The notes under the pieces are model-generated. The model saw only the letters and a list, made by a program, of their open reading frames with translations. It did no database searches and had not been told where the DNA came from. DNA of 64,000 bases, taken from Pectobacterium aroidearum (GTDB lineage: Bacteria > Pseudomonadota > Gammaproteobacteria > Enterobacterales > Enterobacteriaceae). Below, piece by piece: positions 34,602-43,154 of this stretch. Position numbers and translations under genes: made by a program. Numbering within the stretch: position 1 is the stretch's first letter; every line of letters starts with the position of its first letter. The stretch lies in assembly GCF_041228105.1 (NCBI RefSeq), contig NZ_CP166097.1, forward strand, positions 1,860,001 through 1,924,000, written 5' to 3'.

Positions 34602-34778
34602 TTAGTGTCTGTAGTGCTTTAAATACATTTCAACAAAAACATCACGAGGCTCAACTTCACTACCAAGAAGCTGCTTCTTAAACTCGTATATTAGGGTTAT
34701 TTCGTTCTCAGTCAACGGGGAACGTCCATCATAGTTTACGAATGAGCAAATCGATTCGCTGAGCTCTTTGATATCCAT
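34602..34778 (-). CDS. Small hypothetical protein
   Basis: A 58-residue acidic helical protein starting MDIKELSESICSFVNYDGRSPLTE and ending MYLKHYRH. AGGAT precedes the ATG at 34778. It is divergent from the orphan hcp gene, 90 bp away. The balanced amino-acid composition and intact frame suggest it is real; no family recognised. Confidence 0.45.
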   Translation of the reverse strand: MDIKELSESICSFVNYDGRSPLTENEITLIYEFKKQLLGSEVEPRDVFVEMYLKHYRH

Positions 34779-34868
34779 ATCATCCTAATCATTATAATTG
34801 CATCAATGGTCTTGTGTGTTCATTAACGATAATATGCAAAGTGCAAAACCATTGAAAAGGAAATTTAT

Positions 34869-35354
34869 ATGGCTAATTATGCATACATGACTATCGAAGG
34901 TAAATCACAGGGATTGATTTCTGAGGGTTGCTCCACATTAGAATCTATTGGTAACCGATATCAGGCAGGGCATACCGATGAAATCATGATTTTGGCTTTT
35001 AACCATATGATGAGCAATGACGGCCATGCCGTCCATAACCCAATCACCCTGGTAAAACCTATCGACAAGTCAACGCCGTTAATGGCAATGGCATTGAACG
35101 AGCAAGAGAAGGTCAAAGTGCTGCTCGACTTTTACCGCACCACGCAACATGCCAAGCAAGAGAAGTTTTTCTCCATTCAGATCAATGATGGACTCATATC
35201 TGATATCAACCTCGTCATGCCTAATATCATTGATGATGGGGCTGGCCTGATATTGGAGCATATCTCTATCAGGTATAAAGATGTGACATGGACGCACCAC
35301 AAAGCCGGAACGTCTGGTTATGCATTGTGGGAAATGACGAAGTTCATGAACTGA
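34869..35354 (+). CDS. hcp: Orphan Hcp-family T6SS protein
   Basis: A 161-residue Hcp: ANYAYMTIEGKSQGLISEGCS, then FNHMMSND, HNPITLVKPIDKSTPLMAMAL, QEKFFSIQINDGLISDINLVMP and TWTHHKAGTSGYALWEM, the full Hcp1 plan. Hcp hexamers form the T6SS tube and carry small effectors in the lumen. It lies inside island 2, far from vgrG, facing an effector/immunity-like pair on the other strand. It differs strongly from the Hcp at 54147, so it is a horizontally acquired variant. AAGGAAATTT precedes the ATG. Confidence 0.92.
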   Translation: MANYAYMTIEGKSQGLISEGCSTLESIGNRYQAGHTDEIMILAFNHMMSNDGHAVHNPITLVKPIDKSTPLMAMALNEQEKVKVLLDFYRTTQHAKQEKFFSIQINDGLISDINLVMPNIIDDGAGLILEHISIRYKDVTWTHHKAGTSGYALWEMTKFMN

Positions 35355-35378
35355 ACAAGTGCAGGGGAGGCCCTGCAT

Positions 35379-35579
35379 TCACTTTTCATCAAGCCATGTG
35401 AAGAGCTTCCCTAATCCGAAGCAGACTGCAATGGCGATGATGAGATGAATGGTTTTTTCATTCCACGGAGCATATCCAACCAATAAAATATAGATGATAC
35501 AAAGAAAGGATATGCTGAAAAGAGCAAATATGATGTTTTTAAATAAAAAATAGACCGTTTTTTTTAAGAGTTTAAGCAT
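35379..35579 (-). CDS. Small membrane protein, candidate immunity
   Basis: A 66-residue protein with two spans (about 11-34 and 42-60). It starts one base after the stop of the 212-residue gene, so it is tightly coupled to it. Position, size and inner-membrane topology fit an immunity protein against a membrane-targeting T6SS effector. Inference from context; no family recognised. Confidence 0.55.
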   Translation of the reverse strand: MLKLLKKTVYFLFKNIIFALFSISFLCIIYILLVGYAPWNEKTIHLIIAIAVCFGLGKLFTWLDEK

Positions 35580-35580
35580 G

Positions 35581-36219
35581 TCATTTCATCCGGTATTCAA
35601 CTTTATCAATCAGATTGTTAAACATACCTGCGCCATAAGTTCTTCTCATTTTTATCGCTTCAACCAGTGGCTCCACTTGATCTTCGAAAAGAAAGAAAAG
35701 AAGATCTAAATCATCTCTTCTTAGTTCTGAATAAACCTCAGGATTCTGCTCTCTCAACGACCGGGATCTATATATTGCTCTATCCATCATTCCACCTAAT
35801 AGCAATACATAATACACCATTGCGGTAGACACTTTTGGCATATTACCAATGCGCTTGGATGTGATCATCACAGCCTGAGAAACAATGAATCCACCGACCA
35901 ATCCTCCGGCTACCTTATTATAAATTGCCTCTTTTTTAGCTTCGGAAACATTACGGTTGAAGATGTTGAATATGCGGGTTATTGCTTCAATGATCTTATC
36001 TCTTGATACAATCCCTTTATGAATCGCTCTGATCAGCCTTTCTACCTCTCTTTCTCTTGATGAGCGAGAGTCGGTATCTATAAAGCCATATGCGAGATAA
36101 CCGTAGTTCTTGCCTATCTCTGATATTCCAGATCCCATCCCTTCATAAAAATCCGTAGTGGTTAGCATCTTCACTATACGGTCAGCCAGTTCATCCAGAT
36201 CTGCTTCAGTCACTGTCAT
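35581..36219 (-). CDS. Candidate Hcp-dependent membrane-active effector
   Basis: A 212-residue protein with a charged N-terminus and middle (DTDSRSSREREVERLIRAIHKG) and a central Gly-rich hydrophobic region (YNKVAGGLVGGFIVSQAVMITSK and STAMVYYVLLLGGMMDRAI, about 115-165) but no signal peptide. Small size, a Gly-rich helical hairpin, a two-span partner 1 bp downstream and an hcp gene opposite resemble the Ssp6/Sip6 pore-forming effector pair of Serratia, which travels with Hcp. Membership in that family is my inference. Confidence 0.5.
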   Translation of the reverse strand: MTVTEADLDELADRIVKMLTTTDFYEGMGSGISEIGKNYGYLAYGFIDTDSRSSREREVERLIRAIHKGIVSRDKIIEAITRIFNIFNRNVSEAKKEAIYNKVAGGLVGGFIVSQAVMITSKRIGNMPKVSTAMVYYVLLLGGMMDRAIYRSRSLREQNPEVYSELRRDDLDLLFFLFEDQVEPLVEAIKMRRTYGAGMFNNLIDKVEYRMK

Positions 36220-36581
36220 TCCATCCGTGAATTACATGATTGCGTTACGATTGATTGTAATGCAATCAACTAATGAGCGGAATACATTCTTATTACATTA
36301 ATAGCTTGCTATTTATTTGGTGAGGATAACCGCTATTTGATTCATCATGGTTGAAGGTATGCTCATGTCTCAAAAAACAATGTAAAAGGCGGTTATCAGA
36401 GGGGGATGTGTTGATTTTCAGATATAGATAACCGTTAGGTCGTGAATAACTCAATGAATTTTTAACGAAAGACGGTATCATCTATGCCACTGACCCAAAG
36501 AATTCACCGGTCAGTAACTGGCGTAAAAAGTGATTGAGTTACAAAAACTGTTTTTATGATTGAATTATTATATGAGGGATT
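36220..36581. other. Intergenic region, possible gene debris
   Basis: About 360 bp between divergent genes. A short plus-strand frame ends ATDPKNSPVSNWRKK-stop (to 36531) and may be the tail of a lost gene; a short minus-strand frame shows nothing recognisable. Promoters for both flanking genes are expected here. Confidence 0.35.
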
Positions 36582-37703
36582 ATGAGCGGAAATATTTTTC
36601 CAGATGATTTCCTGGAACAACTTAGCAAGATAACGATTAAAGAAATCCCTGAGCCTAATTTCTTTGATGTAGGTGGATGTGGTTATTTTGAAAACCCTAC
36701 ATCAGATTTAATGGCATTGTTTATGGGAGGTCATGGAAAAGTAACGCCGTGGTTGTTGAAGGCATTATTAAAAGTATTAAAAGTAGATGCTGAGAATATG
36801 GATTTTTCGTCACTCACTGCCAAGAGAGAAGTGGGCTGTGAGGATGGAGAAAGAATCGATATCGTAATATGCCATGACGATTTTATAATCGGCATAGAGA
36901 ATAAAGTTATCTCCGGTATTAACAATCCGTTTGAAAAATATGAGGAACAACTTAAGAAATACATTGATAATAATCAAGATGTATATAAGTGCATACTTAA
37001 GCCCTCATGGAATAAAAGCTCAGTAAATAATGACTGGGAAGTTATTACCTATACTGAGTTGGCTGATATGGCAATTTCCCTTCTGGGTCAGGATATGATT
37101 AATGAACCATTAAGTAAATGGACGATTTTCTACAACGAATTTTTATCCCATCTATCTGCATTGAGTGAGGAAGAAATGAGTGATTTATTGAGTAATGAAC
37201 AGTCTGATTTTATCACGGAAAATTTTGGAAAACTTATAAAAGCTAAACAGCTTTTGGAGGCGTTTGAAAATACTATCTCTCAGGAAGGGAAAAGTGTCAT
37301 TTCCAAAATCCTTCCTGACAGCAATATCACCAATCGTATGAATAATTGGGATGAGGATTATAAAGCATTGCACTTTTATCCAAGTGAGTGGGGAGGCGAA
37401 AAAACGTATATGACTTTGGTTTATAGTCCTGATGGGGATGGAATTGAATTTTATGTCAATGCTGAAATTAATAAAAATCAATATTCCGATATAGCCTATC
37501 TCAAGGGTGAAGTAGAAAAGAGCATAGCCAGGAATGATTTCATACCGAGTGCAAGTAATGAAGATTACTCTGTCTCTTCCTCAAAAAATGGAGCCCATCT
37601 TTCTCTCAGTTTCTGGGGGCTATCGAAAGATAAACAGGGAGCAATGACGCTGCTGCATGATATGACTGTGTGGGTGAATGAAAAAATAAAATCTGTTCTG
37701 TAA
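36582..37703 (+). CDS. PD-(D/E)XK nuclease-family protein
   Basis: A 373-residue protein with REVGCEDGERIDIVICHDDFIIGIENKVISGI: Asp93, then Glu106-x-Lys108, the PD-(D/E)XK core of the PDDEXK_4 (PF14281-type) group. An upstream helix (GKVTPWLLKALLKVL) supplies the usual first acidic/helical element. Such proteins are stand-alone or defence-associated nucleases. The C-terminal half is unassigned. It is the last cargo gene before the integrase, pointing toward it. Confidence 0.8.
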   Translation: MSGNIFPDDFLEQLSKITIKEIPEPNFFDVGGCGYFENPTSDLMALFMGGHGKVTPWLLKALLKVLKVDAENMDFSSLTAKREVGCEDGERIDIVICHDDFIIGIENKVISGINNPFEKYEEQLKKYIDNNQDVYKCILKPSWNKSSVNNDWEVITYTELADMAISLLGQDMINEPLSKWTIFYNEFLSHLSALSEEEMSDLLSNEQSDFITENFGKLIKAKQLLEAFENTISQEGKSVISKILPDSNITNRMNNWDEDYKALHFYPSEWGGEKTYMTLVYSPDGDGIEFYVNAEINKNQYSDIAYLKGEVEKSIARNDFIPSASNEDYSVSSSKNGAHLSLSFWGLSKDKQGAMTLLHDMTVWVNEKIKSVL

Positions 37704-37780
37704 ATGCGGCTTTTTTTGCACGATATGGGCTACTTTCCTACAAAATGTAGCCCATCTACGTTGAACCGCGTGCCTGAAAA

Positions 37781-37804
37781 AGCCCCAACGACCATGAAGG
37801 GGCT
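37781..37804 (-). terminator. Terminator after integrase 2
   Basis: AGCCCC and GGGGCT pair around a 12-base loop, followed by TTTTT on the minus strand, 14 bp after the integrase stop. It may also stop the converging nuclease gene. Confidence 0.75.
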
Positions 37805-37817
37805 AAAAGGGCAGTGG

Positions 37818-39098
37818 TTATTGCTTCCTGTTGGCAAACTCAAACGGGCTAACTACTCCATTGCGATTCGCATCCAGAAAATCAGCCCACCATTGCAGCA
37901 TCAGTTTACGCTGATCAAGATGGCTGACTTTATGGGTATAAGCAGATCTAACGGTGTTTTTCTCTTTATGGCTCATTTGAAGCTCGACTGTATCTTCCGA
38001 CCACAATCCAGATTCTGTTAATGCACTACAAGCTAACGTGCGAAAGCCATGCCCACACAGATCGGTTTTGGTGTCATATCCCATACGCTGAAGGGCTTTA
38101 TTGATAGTGCCTGAACTCATCGCAGAATCACTGTCGTAAAACCCGGTGAAAATAAACCCATCACCAACTTTTTCACCATAAGTGATCTGTTTAACCTCTT
38201 CCAAGATCTCAACCGCCTGCCTGCACAGTGGGACAAAATGCTTTCTCTTCATTTTGGCACCACGGCCAGAGTGTTTTACCCCTTTAACTTCCTTCCGTTG
38301 TTCAGGGATAACCCAGAGAGATTTTTTGAAGTCGATTTCACTCCATCGGGCAAAACGTAACTCACTTGACCTGACAAAAACCAATAATGTGAGCCTGATC
38401 GCTAATTCTGTTAAAAGACCCCGGCCACGGTAGTTGTCGAGTTTTTGTAAGAGATCGGGAATTTCATAGATTTCGATAGAAGGGCGGTGAACTGTCTCAC
38501 CTTTTTCGATAGTGCCTTGCAAATCATAAGCAGGGTTATAACTGATGATCTTCTGCTGGACGGCGTATCGCATGATAGAGGTTGTATACTGCTTCAGGCG
38601 CATGGCGATGTCGAGATAGCCTAATTTCTCAACTTTTCTGAGGGGGATGAGTAAATCACTGGTATCAAGCTCTGATACACCACGTTTTCCCAGATCTGGC
38701 AGAAGGTAGCTTTCAATACGTCTCCAGACCTTAACCTTGTAGTCTTCTGACCACTTGGTTTTGGTTTCAGCCCATGCACGAGCGATTACAGCAAAGGAGC
38801 GGGACTCATCGTGTGTCCCTGGTTGATCCCTGATACTTGCCTTTTTCTTAGCTCCGGGATCAATCCCATTAGCAATCAGCTTACGCGCTTCATCACGACG
38901 CTCCCTTGCGTCAGTCAACGAAATAGCAGGGTAAACGCCCAACGCTAACAGTTTTTGCTTTTGTGCAAAGCGGTAGGAAAGCCGCCAGTATTTAGATCCG
39001 TTCGGGTGGACAAGCAGGTGCATACCAAGACCATCAGTAAGCTTGTATTCTTTCTCAAGAGGTTTAGCTTTTTTTACTTTGGTGTCAGTAAGTGACAT
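37818..39098 (-). CDS. P4-type tyrosine integrase of island 2
   Basis: A 426-residue recombinase: DUF4102 arm-binding domain (DTKVKKAKPLEKEYKLTDGLGMHLLVHPNGSKYWRLSYR), core-binding domain, and catalytic domain with LLVFVRSSELRFARW (Arg), CGHGFRTLACSAL (His-x-x-Arg) and HKEKNTVRSAYTHK (Tyr). It starts 176 bp from the tRNA-Asn repeat. It is similar to integrase 1 but clearly diverged (roughly half identical by eye), so the two islands are related rather than a recent duplication. It should use the 23-bp repeats at 11058 and 39274. Confidence 0.95.
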   Translation of the reverse strand: MSLTDTKVKKAKPLEKEYKLTDGLGMHLLVHPNGSKYWRLSYRFAQKQKLLALGVYPAISLTDARERRDEARKLIANGIDPGAKKKASIRDQPGTHDESRSFAVIARAWAETKTKWSEDYKVKVWRRIESYLLPDLGKRGVSELDTSDLLIPLRKVEKLGYLDIAMRLKQYTTSIMRYAVQQKIISYNPAYDLQGTIEKGETVHRPSIEIYEIPDLLQKLDNYRGRGLLTELAIRLTLLVFVRSSELRFARWSEIDFKKSLWVIPEQRKEVKGVKHSGRGAKMKRKHFVPLCRQAVEILEEVKQITYGEKVGDGFIFTGFYDSDSAMSSGTINKALQRMGYDTKTDLCGHGFRTLACSALTESGLWSEDTVELQMSHKEKNTVRSAYTHKVSHLDQRKLMLQWWADFLDANRNGVVSPFEFANRKQ

Positions 39099-39143
39099 AG
39101 ATTCTCTTTCCTTTTTGTTGGTATAAGGAAAATCTAACCAGAA

Positions 39144-39162
39144 CTACCAAGAAATCTACCAA
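39144..39162. other. Candidate integrase arm-type site, right end
   Basis: CTACCAAGAAATCTACCAA differs at one base from 11138-11156 and lies between the integrase start and its att repeat. An additional CTAACCAG-like copy lies just left of it. Confidence 0.6.
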
Positions 39163-39273
39163 CAAAATTGCTGGATATAGGTGTATTTCAGTGGATGTTA
39201 GTAGACAAGAGAGGGGAGGCAAGTGATTGATTAAATGCAAAAATGTAGACGCCCGTAGACGTCTACATTCTTT

Positions 39274-39296
39274 AATTTGGCTCCTCTGACTGGACT
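39274..39296. other. Attachment-site repeat at tRNA-Asn
   Basis: The 23-base direct repeat of 11058-11080, covering the last 19 bases of tRNA-Asn plus four bases outside. It leaves the tRNA intact, as expected for integration at a tRNA 3' end. Confidence 0.93.
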
Positions 39297-39353
39297 CGAA
39301 CCAGTGACATACGGATTAACAGTCCGCCGTTCTACCGACTGAACTACAGAGGA
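39278..39353 (-). tRNA. tRNA-Asn (GTT)
   Basis: A 76-base tRNA with acceptor stem TCCTCTG paired with CAGAGGA, D-arm, anticodon loop CTGTTAA (anticodon GTT), T-loop GGTTCGAGTCC and encoded CCA. It matches the E. coli Asn tRNA in all visible parts. It is the target of both neighbouring islands. Confidence 0.98.
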
Positions 39354-39732
39354 ATCGGTTAAGTGCGATGGATAATAGCGGGAGCATTTCGGGTTGTCAA
39401 AGGCTGTTATCGTTCGGTGCGTTTGATTGCCGAACTAATAACCAACATATTGAAATTATTGCTCAAGTTGAGCACGGGAAAGCAGTGAAACGTGCCGGTT
39501 AGCGGGCAGGGCTGCACTCTAAAATAGCAGGGTTTGCTTTAGGATGGTGCAGATGGGGAGTGGTTCTGTGACAGGTTCTGCATGTTAAATCAGAGGGGTT
39601 GGTTAGCAGAATCATTGCTTTTCCTTATTTTACCTGTGGCTTATCAATGAGGTATCACTTTTTCTTAGGTATAGGAACATAATATGGCGCGCTTTTTGCT
39701 ACCTCTTTAGGGTAACTACTCAGGAGGCAGAC
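39354..39732. other. Region between tRNA-Asn and LysR fragment
   Basis: About 380 bp without a supported gene. It contains the promoters of the tRNA (minus) and of the short LysR-like gene (plus). Confidence 0.5.
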
Positions 39733-40008
39733 ATGAATCTTAGACGGCTCAAATATTTTGTGAAAATCGTTGATATCGGTAGCCTGACGCAGGCTGCTGA
39801 GTTGTTGCATATTGCACAACCGGCGCTGAGCCAGCAGGTCGCGACGCTGGAGAGTGAACTCGAAAAACAGCTGCTGGTGCGGAGTCGGCGTGGTGTAACG
39901 CCTACCGAGGCGGGGAAAATTCTTTATTCTCATGCACAGACGATATTGTCACAGTGTGAACAGGCAAAGGATGCGGTGAGTGGCGCACGACAATCAATGA
40001 GTGCGTAA
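39733..40008 (+). CDS. Short Nac-like LysR DNA-binding protein
   Basis: A 91-residue protein, MNLRRLKYFVKIVDIGSLTQAAELLHIAQPALSQQVATLE, nearly identical in pattern to the N-terminus of Nac, the nitrogen assimilation control regulator; Nac proper is about 305 residues. The frame ends cleanly with a stop and a hairpin 15 bp later, with no trace of the effector domain. It is either a truncated nac fixed as a remnant or a stand-alone DNA-binding derivative that could compete for Nac sites. In E. coli, nac also lies near Asn tRNA genes, so the position is ancestral. Confidence 0.8.
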   Translation: MNLRRLKYFVKIVDIGSLTQAAELLHIAQPALSQQVATLESELEKQLLVRSRRGVTPTEAGKILYSHAQTILSQCEQAKDAVSGARQSMSA

Positions 40009-40023
40009 GCGTTAACGATTAGA

Positions 40024-40047
40024 GCCAGCCATTTCCCGATGGCTGGC
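40024..40047. terminator. Hairpin after Nac-like gene
   Basis: GCCAGCCAT and ATGGCTGGC pair with a 6-base loop, 16 bp after the stop. There is no long U-tract. Confidence 0.65.
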
Positions 40048-40399
40048 TACTTAATCTGATTCTCTTTTCTGGCATTCTGCCTGAAGTCTATGTGTTTCTG
40101 TTTTTTTTTCGTGAACTTCATCACAATTCACAGTTTTATCGATCTTCTTCAGAAAAGCGACTTTTGCTCTTAAAAATAAAATGGGTTTTTAGTTTTTTTA
40201 TTTATTTGGTTTATTTATCTTCAACTTCATTTTATTGCCGCAGTGTGAATATGATTTCCGTAAAATGATAATAGACACTAGCGATCAGGCCATTCACAGT
40301 GTTACATTAATCTTCGTTATGTTTTCTCTAATCCTGTACGTCATGACAGGTCTTGCCTTATGGGTGTATGACGGTTATTTTTTTGATTTAGGAGTTCAA
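40048..40399. other. Upstream region of iraP
   Basis: About 350 bp. An in-frame extension of iraP encodes a hydrophobic stretch but has no ribosome site and is best read as leader. A phosphate- or stress-regulated promoter is expected here from the E. coli gene but is not evident. Confidence 0.4.
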
Positions 40400-40666
40400 A
40401 TGAATAATATCCTCTCTCATCTTTTAATAAAGTTGGCAGAAAAAGAAGTTGGAGAAAAAGCGCTTAACGCGAAGATTGAATCGTTAGAGATGCTGATTTC
40501 TGCCATTGTTTCAACATTTGATGACAGTAAAATCAATGAGTTAAATAGAAAGATAGAAGGCGCTGTTGCTGATGCTTCTCAGCGAAAGGATGACCATAAT
40601 TCCTTAGCTTTCGAACTATTAGCAAAAAATATCAATCGAATCACAACCGTTTCATTACGGGAATAA
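40400..40666 (+). CDS. iraP: Anti-adaptor protein IraP
   Basis: An 88-residue protein, MNNILSHLLIKLAEKEVGEKALNAKIESLEMLISAIVSTF, matching E. coli IraP in length and heptad pattern. IraP binds the RssB adaptor and so protects sigma-S from ClpXP. The start at 40400 is chosen because TAGGAG lies six bases upstream and the family length is 86-88; a longer frame begins at 40235. A coiled coil covers residues 1-60. Confidence 0.82.
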   Translation: MNNILSHLLIKLAEKEVGEKALNAKIESLEMLISAIVSTFDDSKINELNRKIEGAVADASQRKDDHNSLAFELLAKNINRITTVSLRE

Positions 40667-40793
40667 CTTTCTTATATATCAATGGTGACGACATTAATTG
40701 ATCGCATATTAATTTTGCATATCCAATTGAGAATTGTTTATATCCAATAATAGAGAATACTTGTGCTATGTGTGATTTTGCTGAAAAAAACTG

Positions 40794-40818
40794 AAGGCGC
40801 CGACGTTGTCCGCGCCTT
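40794..40818 (-). terminator. cycA terminator
   Basis: AAGGCGC and GCGCCTT pair around an 11-base loop, followed on the minus strand by CAGTTTTTTT, 20 bp after the cycA stop. Confidence 0.85.
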
Positions 40819-40837
40819 TCTTGCATTTATATGCTTT

Positions 40838-42250
40838 TTACTTCACGTCAATAGTCTGCTTTTTCCGACGAATAAACTGATAAGCAATAGCCAGAACAAT
40901 AAACCACAGCGGCGTGACAATCAGCGCCTGCCGGGTATCTGGTTGTAATGTTAACAGTACAATAACAAAAGCGAAAAAGGCCAGACATACCCAGCACATG
41001 AAAATACCCAATGGCATTTTATAGGATGACTCGGTATGTAGCTGAGGGCGCTTTTTACGATAGGTCAGGTAAGAGCACAGGATGATGCTCCAGATGAACA
41101 TGAATAAAATAGCGGAGACGGTGGTCACCAACGTAAAGACGGTCATCACGTTCGGAATCAGGTAGATCAATACAACGCCGGAAAGCAAACAAATACAGGA
41201 AAACATCAGTCCAGTCGAAGGAACGGCGCGTTTAGAAAGCATGCCGAAGCTTTTCGGGGCATCGCCTTGTTTAGCCAGACCAAAGAGCATACGGCTGGTG
41301 GAGAAGACGCCGCTATTTGCTGAGGATGCCGCAGACGTCAGGACGACGAAGTTGATCATACTGGCAGCCGCAGGTAAGCCGACAAGTACGAACATTTCCA
41401 CAAAAGGACTCCGATCCGCTGTGATCGCACCCCAAGGCGTGACGGACATAATCATGATTAGCGCAAAAACATAGAACATGATGATGCGAATCGGAATGGC
41501 GTTAATCGCGCGAGGCAGTACGACTTTCGGGTTTTTCGTTTCAGCAGCAGTTGTACCCACCAGTTCGATGCCGACAAAGGCGAATACGGCGATCTGGAAC
41601 CCGGCGAAGAACCCACTTATTCCTTTAGGGAACATGCCGCCATCATTCCAGAGGTTGGTAAAAGAGGCGACATTGCCTGATGGGGAAGAGAATTGCATCA
41701 TCACCAACACGGCGCCGACTGCGATTAACGCAACGATAGCGACAATTTTTATCATGGCGAACCAGAATTCCATTTCGCCAAACAGCTTCACGGTTGCCAG
41801 ATTTAGCGTAAGTAAAAGCAGAACGCAAAGCAGAGAAGAGACCCACTGCGATAAATCAGGGAACCAGAACTGAGAGTAGGCGCTGATGGCTACGACATCG
41901 GCTATCCCGGTGACAACCCAGCAGAACCAGTAAGTCCAGCCGGTAAAGAAGCCTGCCCATGGCCCAAGCAGGTCGGCCGCGAAGTCACTAAATGATTTAT
42001 AGTTGAGATTGGAAAGTAATAGCTCTCCCATTGCGCGCATGACGAAAAACAGCATAAAGCCAATGATCATATAAACGAAGATGATCGAAGGGCCAGCCAT
42101 GCTGATTGTTTTGCCCGAGCCCATGAATAGCCCAGTACCGATCGCTCCGCCGATGGCGATGAGCTGAATATGACGATTAGTCAGATTCCGTTGCAGTCCT
42201 TCGCCTTGTTCAGGGGCGAGATCTGCGGTTTCTTTTGATTGTTCGACCAT
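40838..42250 (-). CDS. cycA: D-serine/D-alanine/glycine transporter
   Basis: A 470-residue amino-acid permease of the APC superfamily with about twelve spans. The N-terminus LQRNLTNRHIQLIAIGGAIGTGLFMGSGKTI is the conserved first span, and GISGFFAGFQIAVFAFVGIELVGTTAAETKNP is the family signature near residue 215-245. It matches E. coli CycA over the full length. It imports D-Ser, D-Ala and Gly by proton symport and gives D-cycloserine sensitivity. It is monocistronic, ending in a strong terminator. Confidence 0.93.
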   Translation of the reverse strand: MVEQSKETADLAPEQGEGLQRNLTNRHIQLIAIGGAIGTGLFMGSGKTISMAGPSIIFVYMIIGFMLFFVMRAMGELLLSNLNYKSFSDFAADLLGPWAGFFTGWTYWFCWVVTGIADVVAISAYSQFWFPDLSQWVSSLLCVLLLLTLNLATVKLFGEMEFWFAMIKIVAIVALIAVGAVLVMMQFSSPSGNVASFTNLWNDGGMFPKGISGFFAGFQIAVFAFVGIELVGTTAAETKNPKVVLPRAINAIPIRIIMFYVFALIMIMSVTPWGAITADRSPFVEMFVLVGLPAAASMINFVVLTSAASSANSGVFSTSRMLFGLAKQGDAPKSFGMLSKRAVPSTGLMFSCICLLSGVVLIYLIPNVMTVFTLVTTVSAILFMFIWSIILCSYLTYRKKRPQLHTESSYKMPLGIFMCWVCLAFFAFVIVLLTLQPDTRQALIVTPLWFIVLAIAYQFIRRKKQTIDVK

Positions 42251-42586
42251 TTAAGTACACGTTCCTGTTTCTGTCTGTGATGTTTTTTTGAGCTCTTTGG
42301 CGGCTCTCGTTTGCGAAAATCGAAACAAATAAGATAGCTCAACCGCGGTACTTATTACAGCGGATGTCTGAAATAGCCAGGCATAAAGAGGGCAGATAAT
42401 GATGTAAAGTGATGCTGTATATTTTTCGCCCTAAAATGAAGAGGATATAAAACGATGAGAGGCATAGATAAATAGGTAGAGTAGGTTAACAAATTTACCA
42501 ATCGCTAACAATGCTATTATCGTGAATAAAAAATTAATATGAAGTGTTTGACAGACGGGTCTGTGAGGAGAATAATCTCCCCCGTT
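42251..42586. other. cycA-tRNA-Lys intergenic region
   Basis: About 335 bp holding the divergent promoters of cycA and of tRNA-Lys. A small frame overlapping the tRNA is not a gene. No further structure noted. Confidence 0.5.
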
Positions 42587-42662
<76 letters not shown>

Positions 42663-43154
42663 ACAATATCAATGAGTTAAGGCTACTCTCTCAATTTGTT
42701 ATTAGTGTTTTTCTTTTGTGTTAACATATTTTTAATTATATCCTTTATTAAATTTATTCGTATTTTCTGCATTAAATAACACCTCCCATTTTTTTTATTT
42801 AATCTCATCTCTACTACACTATTTTATCCTTAATAAATGGGGTTTTCTCTGGCGTGTTTTTATTCATATGGCGCGTTAACGTCGGTGAAAATATAACTCG
42901 GTTGATGATCTTGCTGAAAGTTATCGCCCGGCCTGATGAGGATGTGACTCAGGCTCCCTGAAGAGTCGCGATAAAGTGCTATGCTTAACAGATGGAATAG
43001 TCAACAGCGCGTAATGGTGTTAGCCAGTGCGTATGTAGCTTGGTATGACGAAATTTCACAGGGTTGTGTTCACATCCACTGGGGCGGCGTTTAGAGGTAG
43101 CTGGAATTTCCTGGTTAGCCATAAGCAAATTTCTGCTTGATTTCGGAGGTTCAT
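42663..43154. other. Intergenic region after tRNA-Lys
   Basis: About 490 bp with no supported gene. AT-rich after the tRNA, then a GC-richer part (42880-43100) without an open frame; a small RNA could hide here but no terminator-like hairpin was found. Confidence 0.4.

Noticed and set aside
36293..36481. 62-codon minus-strand open frame between two genes
   Set aside because: No ribosome site and no similarity; likely chance in an AT-rich gap.
41478..41873. 131-codon plus-strand open frame within cycA
   Set aside because: Shadow of the highly conserved cycA frame.
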